A stretch of 64,000 nt of DNA from contig CM046878.1 in NCBI GenBank assembly GCA_025667525.1, positions 576,208,868 to 576,272,867 on the forward strand, in the 5' to 3' direction. Origin of the DNA: Glebionis coronaria. Taxonomy: Eukaryota; Streptophyta; Magnoliopsida; Asterales; Asteraceae. The notes beneath the pieces were generated by a model that worked only from the letters and a program-made list of their open reading frames with translations, had not been told where the DNA came from and ran no database searches. A program made the position numbers and the translations under genes. Position 1 is the stretch's first letter, and each line of letters begins with the position of its first letter. Of the stretch, positions 47,048-57,875 are shown piece after piece.

Positions 47048-47792
47048 TGAAAGTCCCTAATCAATGCAAGAAACCCTAATCTTAACTTAATCAACACAAG
47101 GTATTACTTTTCAAACGTAATCTTATTATTGTATAATAAAGAATTACAAGTGTTATGGATAACACCGTTTGATGACAATGTGTTGTGCACACTTTGAACA
47201 ACAATAAACCTTAACTTATGAATACAGTCGTAGCTGTTTGATTCACTAAGTTATACGCACTAATGTTCTTAATATCTCAAAGTGTTAAACATTAATGCAT
47301 GGATACACATCCTATTTATAGTGTTACGAGTTTGACTTAAACAGTACTTGATGTCGACTACACAAGCTTTTACAAGTTCCCACATCAGTCACATGATGTC
47401 CTTCTATTCTTGGTAGTCTTCCATTATGCTTTAAGGAACAGTTGTCAAAAACAGTTTCCTTATTCTTCATATTCTCGAACACACAAATGGCATGTCCAAA
47501 GTGTGCTGAGAGTTATCAGGGTATTGCCACCCCTGTTAACTCTCAACCCCTCAGAGTCCCTAATACATCTTGGTTGTTATCCATCACAGCCAAGGAGTAT
47601 GTCTTCAGGTAATCTTCGACTTCCCTGATAATGTCTCTGACATGGACTCCTCTGAGGTTGCTCACAGAGACTTGGATCTCTGTGAGTCTTACGAAACTTG
47701 CCTGCCTCCTAGGCACAGGCAAGGGACTATCTATCAGCCTAATTATGTTTAAATCAATGAACAGGGAATCTAACAAGTTTAGATTCCCAACA
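47048..47792 (-). repeat. 5' LTR of the 12-kb copia element
   Basis: 745 bp, TGAAAG...CCAACA, bordered by the primer site on one side and GATAG on the other. Confidence 0.95.
47311..47321 (-). promoter_or_regulatory. LTR TATA box
   Basis: The sense strand reads ACTATAAATAGG within U3, conserved in the 3' LTR (35876-35886) and in the older copy (about 13690). Transcription should start about 30 bases downstream toward gag. Confidence 0.7.
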
Positions 47793-48557
47793 GATAGAAT
47801 TTTGGCTGAAGTGAGCAAGTAGCGCGTGAGTGGGTATATGATGGAATGGAAATCGCGCGTGAGTTTATGGAAGTCGCTCATGGGTTTTTACTCACTCCTT
47901 TCAGCCTAACAAAACTAATATAAACATGTGAGATTTTTAAATGACTATCAATATGAGCTAGTTTTTTTGTTTTTACCTTTTTATTTTTTAATAGTTCTTT
48001 TTACGATCCTATCACGATCAATAATACAATATTATCAATGAAGCCAATTTTTCATGTCTAATAGTAGTATTGTTATTACTTTTTAAATTGCAAGTCTCAA
48101 AGATAGACACATAGAGGAAATTTATGAAATGAACACATAGAAAACCGTGTTATAAAAAAAGAACTTCAACACTTAAGTTACCAAAATCGACATGGCACGC
48201 TAATCAATGTACCATGCACAATAACCATTTGCGCCCCAACTTATGACCATACGCACGTTGTCTCGATTCACTTAAATTTTTGGACATGTAAGTTGTACGT
48301 GCAAATATATTTGTTCGTTGAACTATTTGCGCATCTTGTTTTTACTTTTCGATTGAATTACGTTTTAACGCATACAAAGAAAGCTCACAATGCTTGATAA
48401 TAAAGCTCATAGTGCCATGATTTTGTGTTTAGGTAACAAGTTTTGGTTTCTCTTTCTTGTTTTCTATTTATACTCGATATGGTTTTCTTTATGTTTGAGC
48501 CTTTTAGAGGCAAAACCGATTTAATGCTAAAACAGGGATAACACTTGGTCACATAAA

Positions 48558-48725
48558 AGAAAGACCCCACTTTTTTATAAGACATAACTGATTTATTAAA
48601 CATTACATCGGCCGAGCATAACATTATTCGGTGGCACAAATGTCACTTCGGTCGAGCAAAGAAAACCAACTTTTTTCGATATACTTGTAATTTTTTTAAT
48701 AAAGTCACACCATCTATGCACGACC
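48558..48725. repeat. Dispersed repeat, copy C
   Basis: tgatttattaaacattacatcggccgagcataacattattcgg, split by ggtggcacaaatgtcac and followed by tcgatatacttgtaattttt, in the order seen in copies A and B. Confidence 0.65.
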
Positions 48726-48927
48726 AAAATTAAAATAACATATTGTCCAAAATTAAAATAATTTTATTATCGAGTTTTTTTTAGTTGGAAGGAGCACGAT
48801 TTGGCTCGACTTGTTCAAGGCTTTTAACGATTAGCAACTGTCAATATGCTTGCTTGGGTTTTTGTCTTTTCTAAAATAACATCTCTAATAAATAATTGAA
48901 TTTGAGAAATATAATTATTGGATTTGG

Positions 48928-49015
48928 TTGGTATGAAAGGCTAAGGATCATCTCCTATAAGTGGCTGACACCGTGTTCCGTGTTCGAGTCTTGAAACCTT
49001 CTCAATTCTGTTTTA
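48928..49015 (+). repeat. tRNA-like SINE candidate
   Basis: ttggtatgaaaggctaaggatcatctcc ... B-box-like gtgttcgagtc (48981-48991). Same order as the copies at 19285 and 26155. Confidence 0.45.
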
Positions 49016-49654
49016 ATTGTATAAACGACATGCTCTTTAATTTATGGCCAGTAAATATGTTCAAACTAACAGTCTTGAACCATAACTTAACAATTATACT
49101 AATGAGATCTGATTCAATCACATTTTCATATCAAGAAAAGAAAATTAGTACCCATTCCGGTGCAACTTACTCGGATACTTAACATTTAACAACACTCGAT
49201 CCTTCTAATGTGCAATTTTACTTTTTTAAATATCAGAAAATTGTCTTAATTTTTTTACTTCGTTAAAGACTTAAAGATGAGGAAATCGTTTAAAGATGAG
49301 GAAATCGTTACGAGTGTATCTGTGTGGCATGGTGATCCAAAAAGAACAGGAGCCCAGTGTGGAAACCATAAACGGGCTCCATAAGCCCAAACAAATCCAA
49401 AAATGTTACAACTTTACCCTAGCAACACTTGACCACATTCTCATTTTAGGTTTAGTATTCTGGCCGTCAATCTTCTTTTAGATTTATTTTTTAATTTTGT
49501 TGCATTTGCTACTAATAATGAGGATCTATGATGAATTATGAGTCGCACGATCTAACATTTTAAAAGACCGAATTTAAAACTCGTATTATTCAAAGTTGTG
49601 TATCTACTGGTGTGTATGACTTTTCAAATGGATAAATGCAATCAAAATGAAGAA

Positions 49655-49740
49655 TTCGTGTGGCTAAATGCCTAAATCACATACTTATAAACTGTATGTC
49701 ATGGGTTCGAGTCATTTAGAGTAAATGGTATCACAACATG
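49655..49740 (+). repeat. tRNA-like SINE candidate
   Basis: tgtggctaaatgcctaaatcac ... catgggttcgagtcatt (B-box-like about 49705-49715). A weaker member of the same group. Confidence 0.4.
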
Positions 49741-52081
49741 ATTTTCCGTATTTCATTTTGCCCTACAGCTGCTACATTAACGCCACATTATTAAAAAACA
49801 ACTTACAAAAATACCAATTCACTCACAATACACCAACCCCTCTTCAATCTTCGCTTTGACTCCAGCACTATCTTTTATTTTTCTTTTTTTTTCATTTTCA
49901 CACAAATTAAAATTCATTTTAATTCAAATTAATATTACAAATACCTAAACAAAAATACAATCTTAAATTAACATGTTTTAAAATATTACAAAAGTTAATA
50001 AATTTAAACTAAAATATGATACACCAAACTATAAGGGTAAAAATTATAAATATAATTAAAATTATAAGTTATAAACAAAAATAATATAATTGAAAAAAAG
50101 AAAGTGTATATCCTTATCCCTTCTTTTTCTTCGGGACAAAAAAATCCACACACTAGCTCTATCCTTTATCCTTTACCCAAAGATCATATGAATATATTGT
50201 CTTAGTCATAAGATCTATAGCCCAATACAATACAATGTTAATCACAATTTAAATGAGTAAAATATAACACTAAGATATAAAAGAAGCGAAGTTTATTTTC
50301 TTTACTATGTGGGACTAAAAAAACACGTACTCATAAAACGAATAAAGTATCTTGTAGCATATTTTTGACCTCTTTGTTTTAACTCCTTATAATGTACCAA
50401 AACCACATCGGCGATTGTTTCAAAACGCTTCTTAGCATTATGCGTCAAATACATTTCTCATTTACAAGAACATCGGGTTGATCCCGACCCGGCGACGCGA
50501 CAGGGTAGATTAAAGAACCGGATTTAAAACATTGGTATATTCCATTCACACGCAAATAGTTAGTTACACTTCTTGTTGATTCACATTTGTTTGACCTACA
50601 CTCTTGTTTGCATATGTGAAAGTATGAAACGTCAACACATTGTGCAGTCCCTAGAAGATGAATAGCCATGGAAAGAAGTCCTTGAGGCTTCCTTTCCCGT
50701 TGTTTTTCTTGTGTGCATGATTTAACAAGAAAATTATATATCTTGTCCAAGATTATGAAATCGAATGATTAGAAAGCTTAATCTTAAAACAGTGAAACTA
50801 ACATAGATAGCATTAAGGGTATTAAAAAGATGGATCGACTCACATCCGTCTTAAACCCGGGTCCGACTAAGGTTATTAGGTTACTTGGTACCTCATTTAC
50901 CAAATAGGTTCGGGTAACAAATATTTATTTTTGGCTATTTGGGTTCAGGTTGACCCATTTGACTCGAATAAGGGTTTGTTTTTACCAGAATAATATGCTG
51001 GTGTAAAGGATAGTCATCTTCTTTGGCAATTGGAGTATTGTGGATATGCTTATTGTTTTTGCTTCTTATGACCATACATCATACATGCAACTTTTATTTC
51101 TTGTGTCAAAACTATTTTGATGTAGCAAGCAATTATAGCGTACACTTTGAATAAAAAGGCCTTGAAATTTAAGACCCGCTTAACAAATATGATTAGCGAC
51201 TTATTAGGTTAATTTTAGACCCGCTTAACAATTATGGTTTGCACCTCATTAGCTTAATTTTGTACATTCAAAAATAATATTTTTTTTGAGAATTTACATT
51301 GTTTGTATCAAAGGAAACAACACTTGCATTTGCATATATTGTCTTATACATGTTTTATTTGGTCTCATAAAAATGCAAATGTCAATCTAGCTAAGTATTA
51401 TATAAAGTAAGCAAACTTTTTTTTCTTTACCCATATGACATTGAAAACTCACAACAAAACATACGTACCATCATCGTATATTAAAAACAAGCCTAACACG
51501 TAATAATTCACACATTGTTCCGTCCAATTCTTTTATCAAGCCAAGCTCAAACCTTATAAAGTTTGAGCTCGGTAGCTTGTTGATGAGAGTATAGATGATA
51601 TTTATATCAGTAGAGATTTACGATACAAGTGATTAGACCTAATCAAACAAGGATTAGTACGTAGACCAATCAAGGCTTTCAAAATTTTCTTAGTGTAGGA
51701 CCTGGATTTACCAAACAACATTGACAAAAATATAATCGTCTTAAAGGCAGATTTTCAATGATTCATATTAATTAACCTCATGGAAAAAGACCCATATGAA
51801 TTAACCATCACATAATTTGCTAAAGAAAAGACTATATTGGCAAAGATTTCAATGCTGACTATCATATAGCAGCAGTCAATAAACGGCATTTACCAAATCT
51901 TTTCAAACTTATTATTATAAAAAATAGCAAACATATGATATATGTTTCAAAGAAACAGAAAAGTCATACTAGTTTATTCTACATTTCAACATATATGTCT
52001 AACTAGATAGTTCTAAAATCAACTTTCAAAGTCCAAAGGTCGTATCGTTTTCTATGACTATGTGCGTATACAAACTCGTTC

Positions 52082-52092
52082 TATAAATTAGT
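52082..52092 (+). promoter_or_regulatory. TATA box of the secreted-peptide gene
   Basis: TTCTATAAATTAG about 40 bases before the ATG, leaving room for a start site and a very short leader (acacacactcttcgaa). Confidence 0.6.
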
Positions 52093-52124
52093 CACTTGAG
52101 AAGCATCAACACACACTCTTCGAA

Positions 52125-52437
52125 ATGAAGTACATACAGCTTACTAACTTCTTGTTGGCGGTTTGCTTTGCACTTATACTAATAACTTCTGCCGCAAGAA
52201 CTAGTCCTCATACTACTATGACCCGTATCCAAAATCCAGATGCTAAAGGTATTAATAAATCAAATTTCAAAAGCTTATTCTAGTTGAAAATCTCTATTAT
52301 CCAGAAAACAATATTGTGTTTGCTTATTTTCAGGTAATGTAGATGTCAAGGCAGAAAAGCCAGTATACTCGACTGCTGATAACGGTGATGGCGCTGGCTG
52401 TTGGCAATGCTGGCCACATGGTGGTGGTAACAAGTAG
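52125..52437 (+). CDS. Small secreted peptide, two exons, 75 residues
   Basis: Exon 1 is 52125-52248 and exon 2 52334-52437, separated by an 85-bp intron with AAAG|gtatta and ttttcag|GTAATG borders, phase 1. The precursor starts MKYIQLTNFLLAVCFALILI, a clear signal peptide, with likely cleavage after SAA (about residue 24). The mature part is about 51 residues, polar, and ends in a Trp/Cys motif AGCWQCWPHGGGNK, with only two cysteines (64 and 67). The reading is open on both sides of the intron and has its own TATA box, which argues for a real gene. I do not recognise the family; a signalling or defence peptide is possible but unproven. Neighbouring sequence gives no functional hint. Confidence 0.75.
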
Positions 52438-52659
52438 ATCCAGCGACACAAGTGGGAGTCTGCGTGTGACTAAAACTTTCAGTAATTGATGATATGTAGT
52501 GTATTCATATATATGGTACTGTGTATGCACCTACTATAACGCCTTTTCTCATGGTTATACCGTACGTACTCTATAGTTGTATGGGTCATTATAGAACGCA
52601 ATATAGTAAGAATTAATCGTACGGTGTTAAATCTGAGAAATGAAAAGACATAATTATTC
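52438..52659. other. 3' flank of the peptide gene
   Basis: Presumed 3' UTR and spacer. No sharp polyadenylation signal seen; nothing else recognised. Confidence 0.5.
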
Positions 52660-53540
52660 TGTTTACAGCAGTTGTCGCCTTGATGACGGCTTCACGACCT
52701 TGGCCAGTTGCCACACACCTTAGCATCTTCTGGCTGGGTTGGGTTGACAACATCACATCCATGAGATCGGCTTCTTTATCACCATCACACACTTTTATAT
52801 TCTCAATATGTTCGTCAACCTACTTTCCAGTGAGAGTATCAACCTTTTTGGCTACTTGCTTTATAGATTTCACATGTCCTCCAATGTCCATCCATTCCCT
52901 ATATGGGAAAAAAAATCATATGAGGAAAAGGCCGCTAATGTATAACTCTTTTGTTATGTTCATGTACTCGCTACAAAATCTTTTCCCTGCTAAGATTCGT
53001 ATAACTATAGTATCGAAGGTTATGTTCTCAAACCACTTGTACATAACCATTACAAATGGTTGGTCGGTTGGTCCCCATTCTTCATGGACAGTAACTTGAG
53101 CTCATTAATTGAACTCTTTACTTCTGAATCATGAACATCCTTCAACTTTTCAATACGTTGGCTTGAAAAGAGCTCAGAAATGACTAGCTTTCAGATCATT
53201 CGTCAGTACGGTCAATATGGCGCTAGTGCAAAACCAGTATTGTCATAGACCATTTTCCGGCTAATTGCCTTATTCTGACTATTTGCAAAGTTTCTACCAT
53301 TCGAGGTGAAGCACTCTCTGATCATCTGCCAACTGCTCACCACCAATGTTCGTCGTCTACCTAGCTAGCTGTAAAGAGTTAACTTGCCTGTTGTCATCAG
53401 CAATTTTTCCCAGTATCCTTGCTATAGGAACTTGACCTCGTAGAAAATGCAGGTGAGCTATAAAAGGCAATGCCCAATGGTTCAGGAGCTATAAGCTTGG
53501 TAAAGATAACAAACATTTTACTTGTACTTATAGCGAACTC
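52660..53540 (-). pseudogene. CYP82-type cytochrome P450 pseudogene fragment
   Basis: Plant CYP82 enzymes are membrane-anchored haem monooxygenases of specialised metabolism. Translating the minus strand in shifting frames gives family motifs in the right order: PEPLG near 53490, then NRNFANSQNKAISRKMV-like and GFALAPY-like pieces, ENITFDTIVIRILAGKRFC (about 53030-52975), EWMDIGGHVKSIKQVAKKVD (about 52900), DLMDVMLST, and VIKATTAV at the left end. Many stops and frameshifts interrupt it. The segment ends near the usual CYP82 mid-gene position; the I-helix end, ExxR and haem-cysteine region are absent. It does not encode an enzyme. Confidence 0.75.
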
Positions 53541-53768
53541 AGTGTAAGAATATAGCTGTCTCGACAAACATGGCGTCCTTTCGCTATCAAGGATAATGCA
53601 AGAAGATTACAACTTCTCAATCTGCTAGTATTTGTAAATATTCATCATGATATATTGCACTATATTTTCTGCGTCTTTTTAATGATCGGCTAGAAACACC
53701 TTAAGTTCTTAATACGGTTTCATCATTTGAGAAGAGATGCGAGTTTGAGTAAAAATATATAAAAAGAG
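53541..53768. other. Intergenic sequence
   Basis: AT-rich spacer between the P450 relic and the tRNA; nothing recognised. Confidence 0.6.
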
Positions 53769-53840
53769 TTCCGATGCCGGGAATCAAACCCGGGTCGCCT
53801 GGGTGAAAGCCAGATATCCTAACCGCTGGACGACATCGGA
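53769..53840 (-). tRNA. trnE-UUC: tRNA-Glu (anticodon UUC)
   Basis: 72 nt on the minus strand. The acceptor stem TCCGATG/CATCGGA pairs fully with discriminator A. The anticodon arm CTGGCTTTCACCCAG shows TTC. The D-arm GTCCAGCGGTTAGGATATC carries the A box. The T arm reads CCGGGTTTGATTCCCGG: the loop has TTTGA where TTCGA is standard, so position 56 is T and the B box is off consensus. A variable-loop base also differs from the common plant sequence. It is of the nuclear type. Transcription could be weakened by the B-box change. Confidence 0.93.
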
Positions 53841-54340
53841 TTTCCTGTCAATAGAAACTAGATCAACAATATGTTACGGAGAGTTCATATCTGAAGTTGA
53901 TACAGTATCCATGTTGGGTTTTTTCTCAGTAATTTAAAACAAAATTTCTTACTTGTCAATGATACACGAGTAAGCGACTTGAGAAAGTAACAACTGATGC
54001 AGGATTAATAGTGACTCCATCCTTCAAAGCATCAGATACAAAACAACCCCAAACCGGATACACCCATCAAGAATATCAAACACTTAACCACTTTCTGATG
54101 ATTACTGCATGTTGTAACAATAATCGAGCGACTGCTGTTCTTGTTGTATTCGTGACTCCATCCTCGAAGTGAAATGATTTTATCTGTCTGGTGGGTGCAG
54201 GAAGCGACTATAACTTGCAGAAACTATATATGAATTGAACAAGAATTATGGGAGAATTTTGATGGCTTTAATTCTTTTACTGGAAAACGATACAACTAAA
54301 AACAAAAGAGCAGCAAAAATGTTATCTAAACATATACCGG
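53841..54340. other. Intergenic sequence
   Basis: No gene or clear repeat. It may include the decayed 3' end or LTR of the copia relic to the right. Confidence 0.5.
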
Positions 54341-56260
54341 GAATAAAAAATTAGCTAAAAGTATGGAAATTGACTAACTACCACTAACATGCTCCACAGA
54401 AATTAACTCCTCAATACCTTCTCTAATGAAATGGTACTTAGTATCGATGTGTTTGTTGCGTCCATGAAAAACCGGGTTTTTCTCTAAGGCTATTGCCAAC
54501 TTGTTATCGACATACAACTTCACACTTGAGCCTTCCAATCCCGTCAGATCCTTTAACAATTTTTCTTAGCCACACAGGTTGACACGCTTCCGCCGTAGCC
54601 GCCATAAACTCGGCTTCACAAGAGGATAGTGCAACCGTGCTGTTTTTGGGATTACCAACTGATCAGGCTATTTAAGAAGTAGAACACAGCTCCCTTTGTG
54701 CCCTTCCGGTCATCTAGATCCATTCCGTGGCTACTATCACGACTATACCCGATCAATTTACCATCTCCACTTCTTCGATGTACATATCCAAGCTGTAATG
54801 TTCCATTCACGTACCATAGGATTTGCTTTACTGCCTTCAAATGACTTTCTTTAAGTGCATTCATGTATCGGCTAACTACACCGACTAAGTAATCTGTAGC
54901 GTTCACCGGAGTTACATCTGCATCCTTTGACAAGCTGAACGTTGGTTCCATGGGGATCTTCGTGGAATTGTAGTCAAGCAGACCTGCTGATGGCAATATT
55001 TTCTATGCATATCCAGCTTGTTTTAATTCAATCTCAGTTTGTCGAACTTCGATCCCCAATATGTTAAGTAGCCCAAGTCACTCGTCTCAAAGACCTGCAT
55101 CATTTTTTCCTTGAATATTGCAACTTATCCTTCACTTGAACCTGTAACAACCAAATCATCTACATATACGCCAACCAACAAAATAATTTTGGAGTTGTTG
55201 AGTTTGCACACTGCTTTGCTCTTGAGAACATTTCAGAAAACCCAATTTTTTTAGTTCTTTATCTAGACGAGTGTACCATGCTCATGGTGCTTGGCGTAGA
55301 CCGAAGAGAGCTTTATGAAGTCGATACACCATGTGTTCTTTTCCTTTTACAACGAACCCATCCAGTTGAGTTACGTATACTTCCTCCCTCAATTCTCCGT
55401 TCAAGAAAGCCGACTTTACATTGATGGTGCACAGTCCAGCCTTTCATTGCTGCTAAAGCCAGTAGTAATCGGGTGGTTTTGATTCGTGCCACTAGAGCGA
55501 ATGCGGCGCGCCTTGTGCTTTACGACATTACCTTCTGCATCTCTCTTTGTTTTAAACACCCATTTGAGACCGATTGGTTTGTGGCCAGGAGGAAGGGTCG
55601 TAAGCTGCCATTTTTGGTTCTTTTCAATTGACCCGATCTGCGCTTTCATTGCTTCACACCATGACTGTACACATGCTACCTCTTTATAAGTTGCAGGCTC
55701 GTCTCCTACCAACAATAATTCGTCCGGTTCCAAATCAACAGGTTCTGTTTCGGCATAGAATTCGGCCAGACTTTGGAAACCACGGACTGGTGTGTAATCA
55801 TACATCGAGGGACTTTCAACTTGTTCAGGTTGTGTTGTAGTATTCGACCCGTTGTCAAAGAGGAATTTCCATGCGATAACTCAGTTGTATAATCATCTGT
55901 GAGTGGAAATGAAGGTTCTGGAGTTTGAGGTAGACTTACATTATTTGTGGGAGATAGGTTTTCATTGACATTAATCGTTGCATTCTATCGTTTGACATGC
56001 CTTTCGAGATCCTGGTTAAACAACCAGACCAATTCTTTCGGTGTGGACTCGCCATGTGTGACCAGGGCCCAATCCCACTATTTCTTTCCGTCAAAGACAA
56101 CGTCACGAGCCATTGATACAATCCCTTTTTAGCTACTTTTAGATTGACCCATTTAAGATAAAGCAATATCAATAAAATCATACATTTGGCGAACTCCTCA
56201 AACAAGCTCAGCATCAGTGTTATTCAAGTGAAGTGCTGAAATCTTTTTACCAGAAGAAGA
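54341..56260 (-). pseudogene. Decayed Ty1/copia pol relic (integrase end to RNase H)
   Basis: On the minus strand, from high to low coordinates: the integrase-RT linker (HGESTPKE-like near 56050, then an acidic linker); RT start with WKLTTLPPG-like text and PIGLKWVFKTKRDAEGNV (about 55560); the expected RT middle in broken frames (55150-55420); then KESHLKAVKQILWYVNGTL (about 54830); and RNase H pieces (about 54600) ending KHIDTKYHFIREGI (about 54430). Frames are interrupted by many stops and shifts. No LTRs or primer site could be placed. It belongs to a different copia lineage from the 12-kb element and is much older. Confidence 0.82.
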
Positions 56261-56945
56261 ACCTGTAAGTAGTAGTTCAGGGGTGAGAGAACCGACATCC
56301 CACAAAGAAATATTTTATTTCTCTGCCAAAACCACATTCCCCCTCTGCACATCACGAATATCAAACCCTGAATCCATGTTGTTTCCTGCAGATGTTATTT
56401 CCAGAAAAACCAACAAGTAGACTGATTTTACCTAAAATAAAGAAACTTATTGCACAATCTCATATTTAATACTATATCACTGATTTAACCCATTTGACCC
56501 ATCTGTACCTCAAGTTAATAATTTTACTTATGAGATATGAAATGGCATGTTCATAAATTTGGCATGCACCAAATGCATTTATTAAAGGGGTGTTTGTTTC
56601 AGCATATATTGCCGGCTTATGGCTCAAATTGGTTATGGGCTTATGTTTGATAAGCTCAGTCATTGTGGCTTATTTTGAAACTTTTAGCTTATATAGGTTC
56701 ATTATGACATAATGAGCTATGAACACGTTTACTTGAACATTTAACACGTAAGGGTAAAGGTCTGATTATTTCTCCTTAAAGTCACAACAGTCAACTCGTC
56801 ATAGTATTCGCCAAAATACCGACTTTGGTTTTGATATTCTAAAAGTAGGACAGAAGTCGTCTAGATATCTCAAACTTTTAACACTTACCTAATTATATTA
56901 AAATAACACATAAATTGACCACTAGAAAACAAAATGGAACAACAT
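56261..56945. other. Intergenic sequence
   Basis: No gene recognised. ggggtgtttgtttcagc near 56586 resembles a MITE end but no partner was found. Confidence 0.5.
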
Positions 56946-56949
56946 TTAG

Positions 56950-57875
56950 TACCTAAGAATTGACGCATCATAAAACGAGCATGACCCATCATCATGAGCA
57001 AGTAAAGCCAACTCCCCCTCAGATAAAAACCATCCACCCGTACAAGTCTTGTTCCCCATCTCATTCAACTGATCATTACCACTATAGTCAAATTCAACAT
57101 CAAACACTATGACCGCCTCCTAATTTTCTTCGTCATCAGATTCCTCCTAAAGTGCTTTATCAGCTGCAAGCATCGGGTCAACATTACCTTTCCCACTGTT
57201 GAACGAATCATGTCAAATAGAACTAACTGTACTGTCCGTTCCCTGAACTTCACTATGAATAAAACAGGTACAACACAATTCTCGACAACATCACCTAATG
57301 GTTTTTCATCAGGTTTAGTTTCTATAACGGTTGCAGCAATCTTAGCAAGCGTTCTTCGGTCTCAAAGTAACTTATGGTAAGAAACAACCTCGCTTCCAGT
57401 TCATCATTATTCAACCTCGCCTTAGCTAAACTTTTCACATCACCCGAGTACTCCTTAATCTCCTTAACGGGGCTATCCTTATTATTTCTCGTTACTTACA
57501 ACCTCGCCCATAGCCTTCTCAATACCTGCAAAGTTATGCTGTATATTAGACAACTTGAGTTTAGACGCATCGGGATTTTTCAAATCCAACATCTCATTTG
57601 TCCTTTTTATATCCACAATATCCTTTTAACCTTCTCCTCCAAAAAAAATGCAAGCTTCACTTTACTAACTTACCCACCCGAAGCACCAAAACTTAATCTC
57701 CCACCACTCGACTCACTTTCACTCCAATTACTCGCCCTTAAAACGGATACTAGACTTGGTCTTAAACCTATCCAACATTTTAACACATTTAACTCTACTT
57801 TTTCAGCTTTCATATAATTTGCCTTCATTTCATCAATATTTTTGGCCTTCTGATGGACGATGTAATTCACATATC
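56950..57875 (-). pseudogene. Broken plant gene of unknown identity
   Basis: Several minus-strand segments read as real protein in order: VHQKAKNIDEMKANYMKAEK, SNWSESESSGGRLSFGASGG (57870-57670); then DIKRTNEML and SKLKLSNIQHNFAGIEKAMG; after a frameshift, DSPVKEIKEYSGDVKSLAKA and NDELEARLFLTISYFETEER (57450-57370); and finally GGWFLSEGELALLAHDDGSC (about 57010). Codon-like periodicity and charged helical text argue for a former gene. At least three frameshifts or stops break it. The last block resembles part of a WD40-type protein as I remember it, but I cannot name the family. Confidence 0.5.

Larger units (their letters stand above)
35607..47797 (-). mobile_element. Complete 12.2-kb Ty1/copia retrotransposon with accessory gene
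   Basis: Perfect target duplication GATAG (35607-35611 and 47793-47797) encloses two 745-bp LTRs (TGAAAG...CCAACA) that differ at about three positions by eye, so it is very young. On the minus strand the order is 5' LTR, primer site, gag, protease-integrase-RT-RNase H (copia order), an accessory two-exon gene, purine tract and 3' LTR. Gag is intact; pol has three nonsense codons. Placement of extra coding sequence after pol resembles the layout of Sireviruses, but I see no signal peptide or membrane segment in the accessory protein. Confidence 0.95.
35372..47906. mobile_element. Tourist-like MITE split by the copia insertion
   Basis: The left part (35372-35606, plus target site) begins gactgggggggagtggtgtaaaaccc. 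The right part (47798-47906) ends gggtttttactcactcctttcagcc, the imperfect mirror image. A 3-bp TAA flanks both ends (35369-35371, 47907-47909). Rejoined at the GATAG target the MITE would be about 344 bp. It was therefore in place before the copia element arrived. Confidence 0.7.
47910..52080. other. Intergenic stretch with scattered small repeats
   Basis: No gene recognised. It holds dispersed repeat copy C (48558-48725), SINE-like copies (about 48928-49015 and 49655-49740), and the 49340-49500 segment related to 33360-33560. The 101-codon frame at 50445-50750 has no recognised motif and is not called. Confidence 0.5.

Noticed and set aside
50445..50750. 101-codon minus-strand frame
   Set aside because: No recognisable motif, promoter or homologue; sits in AT-rich intergenic sequence with other chance frames.
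52680..53099. 139-codon plus-strand frame
   Set aside because: It is antisense to the CYP82-type relic, whose motifs on the minus strand explain the sequence.
57374..57817. 147-codon plus-strand frame
   Set aside because: Antisense to the broken minus-strand gene at 56950-57875.
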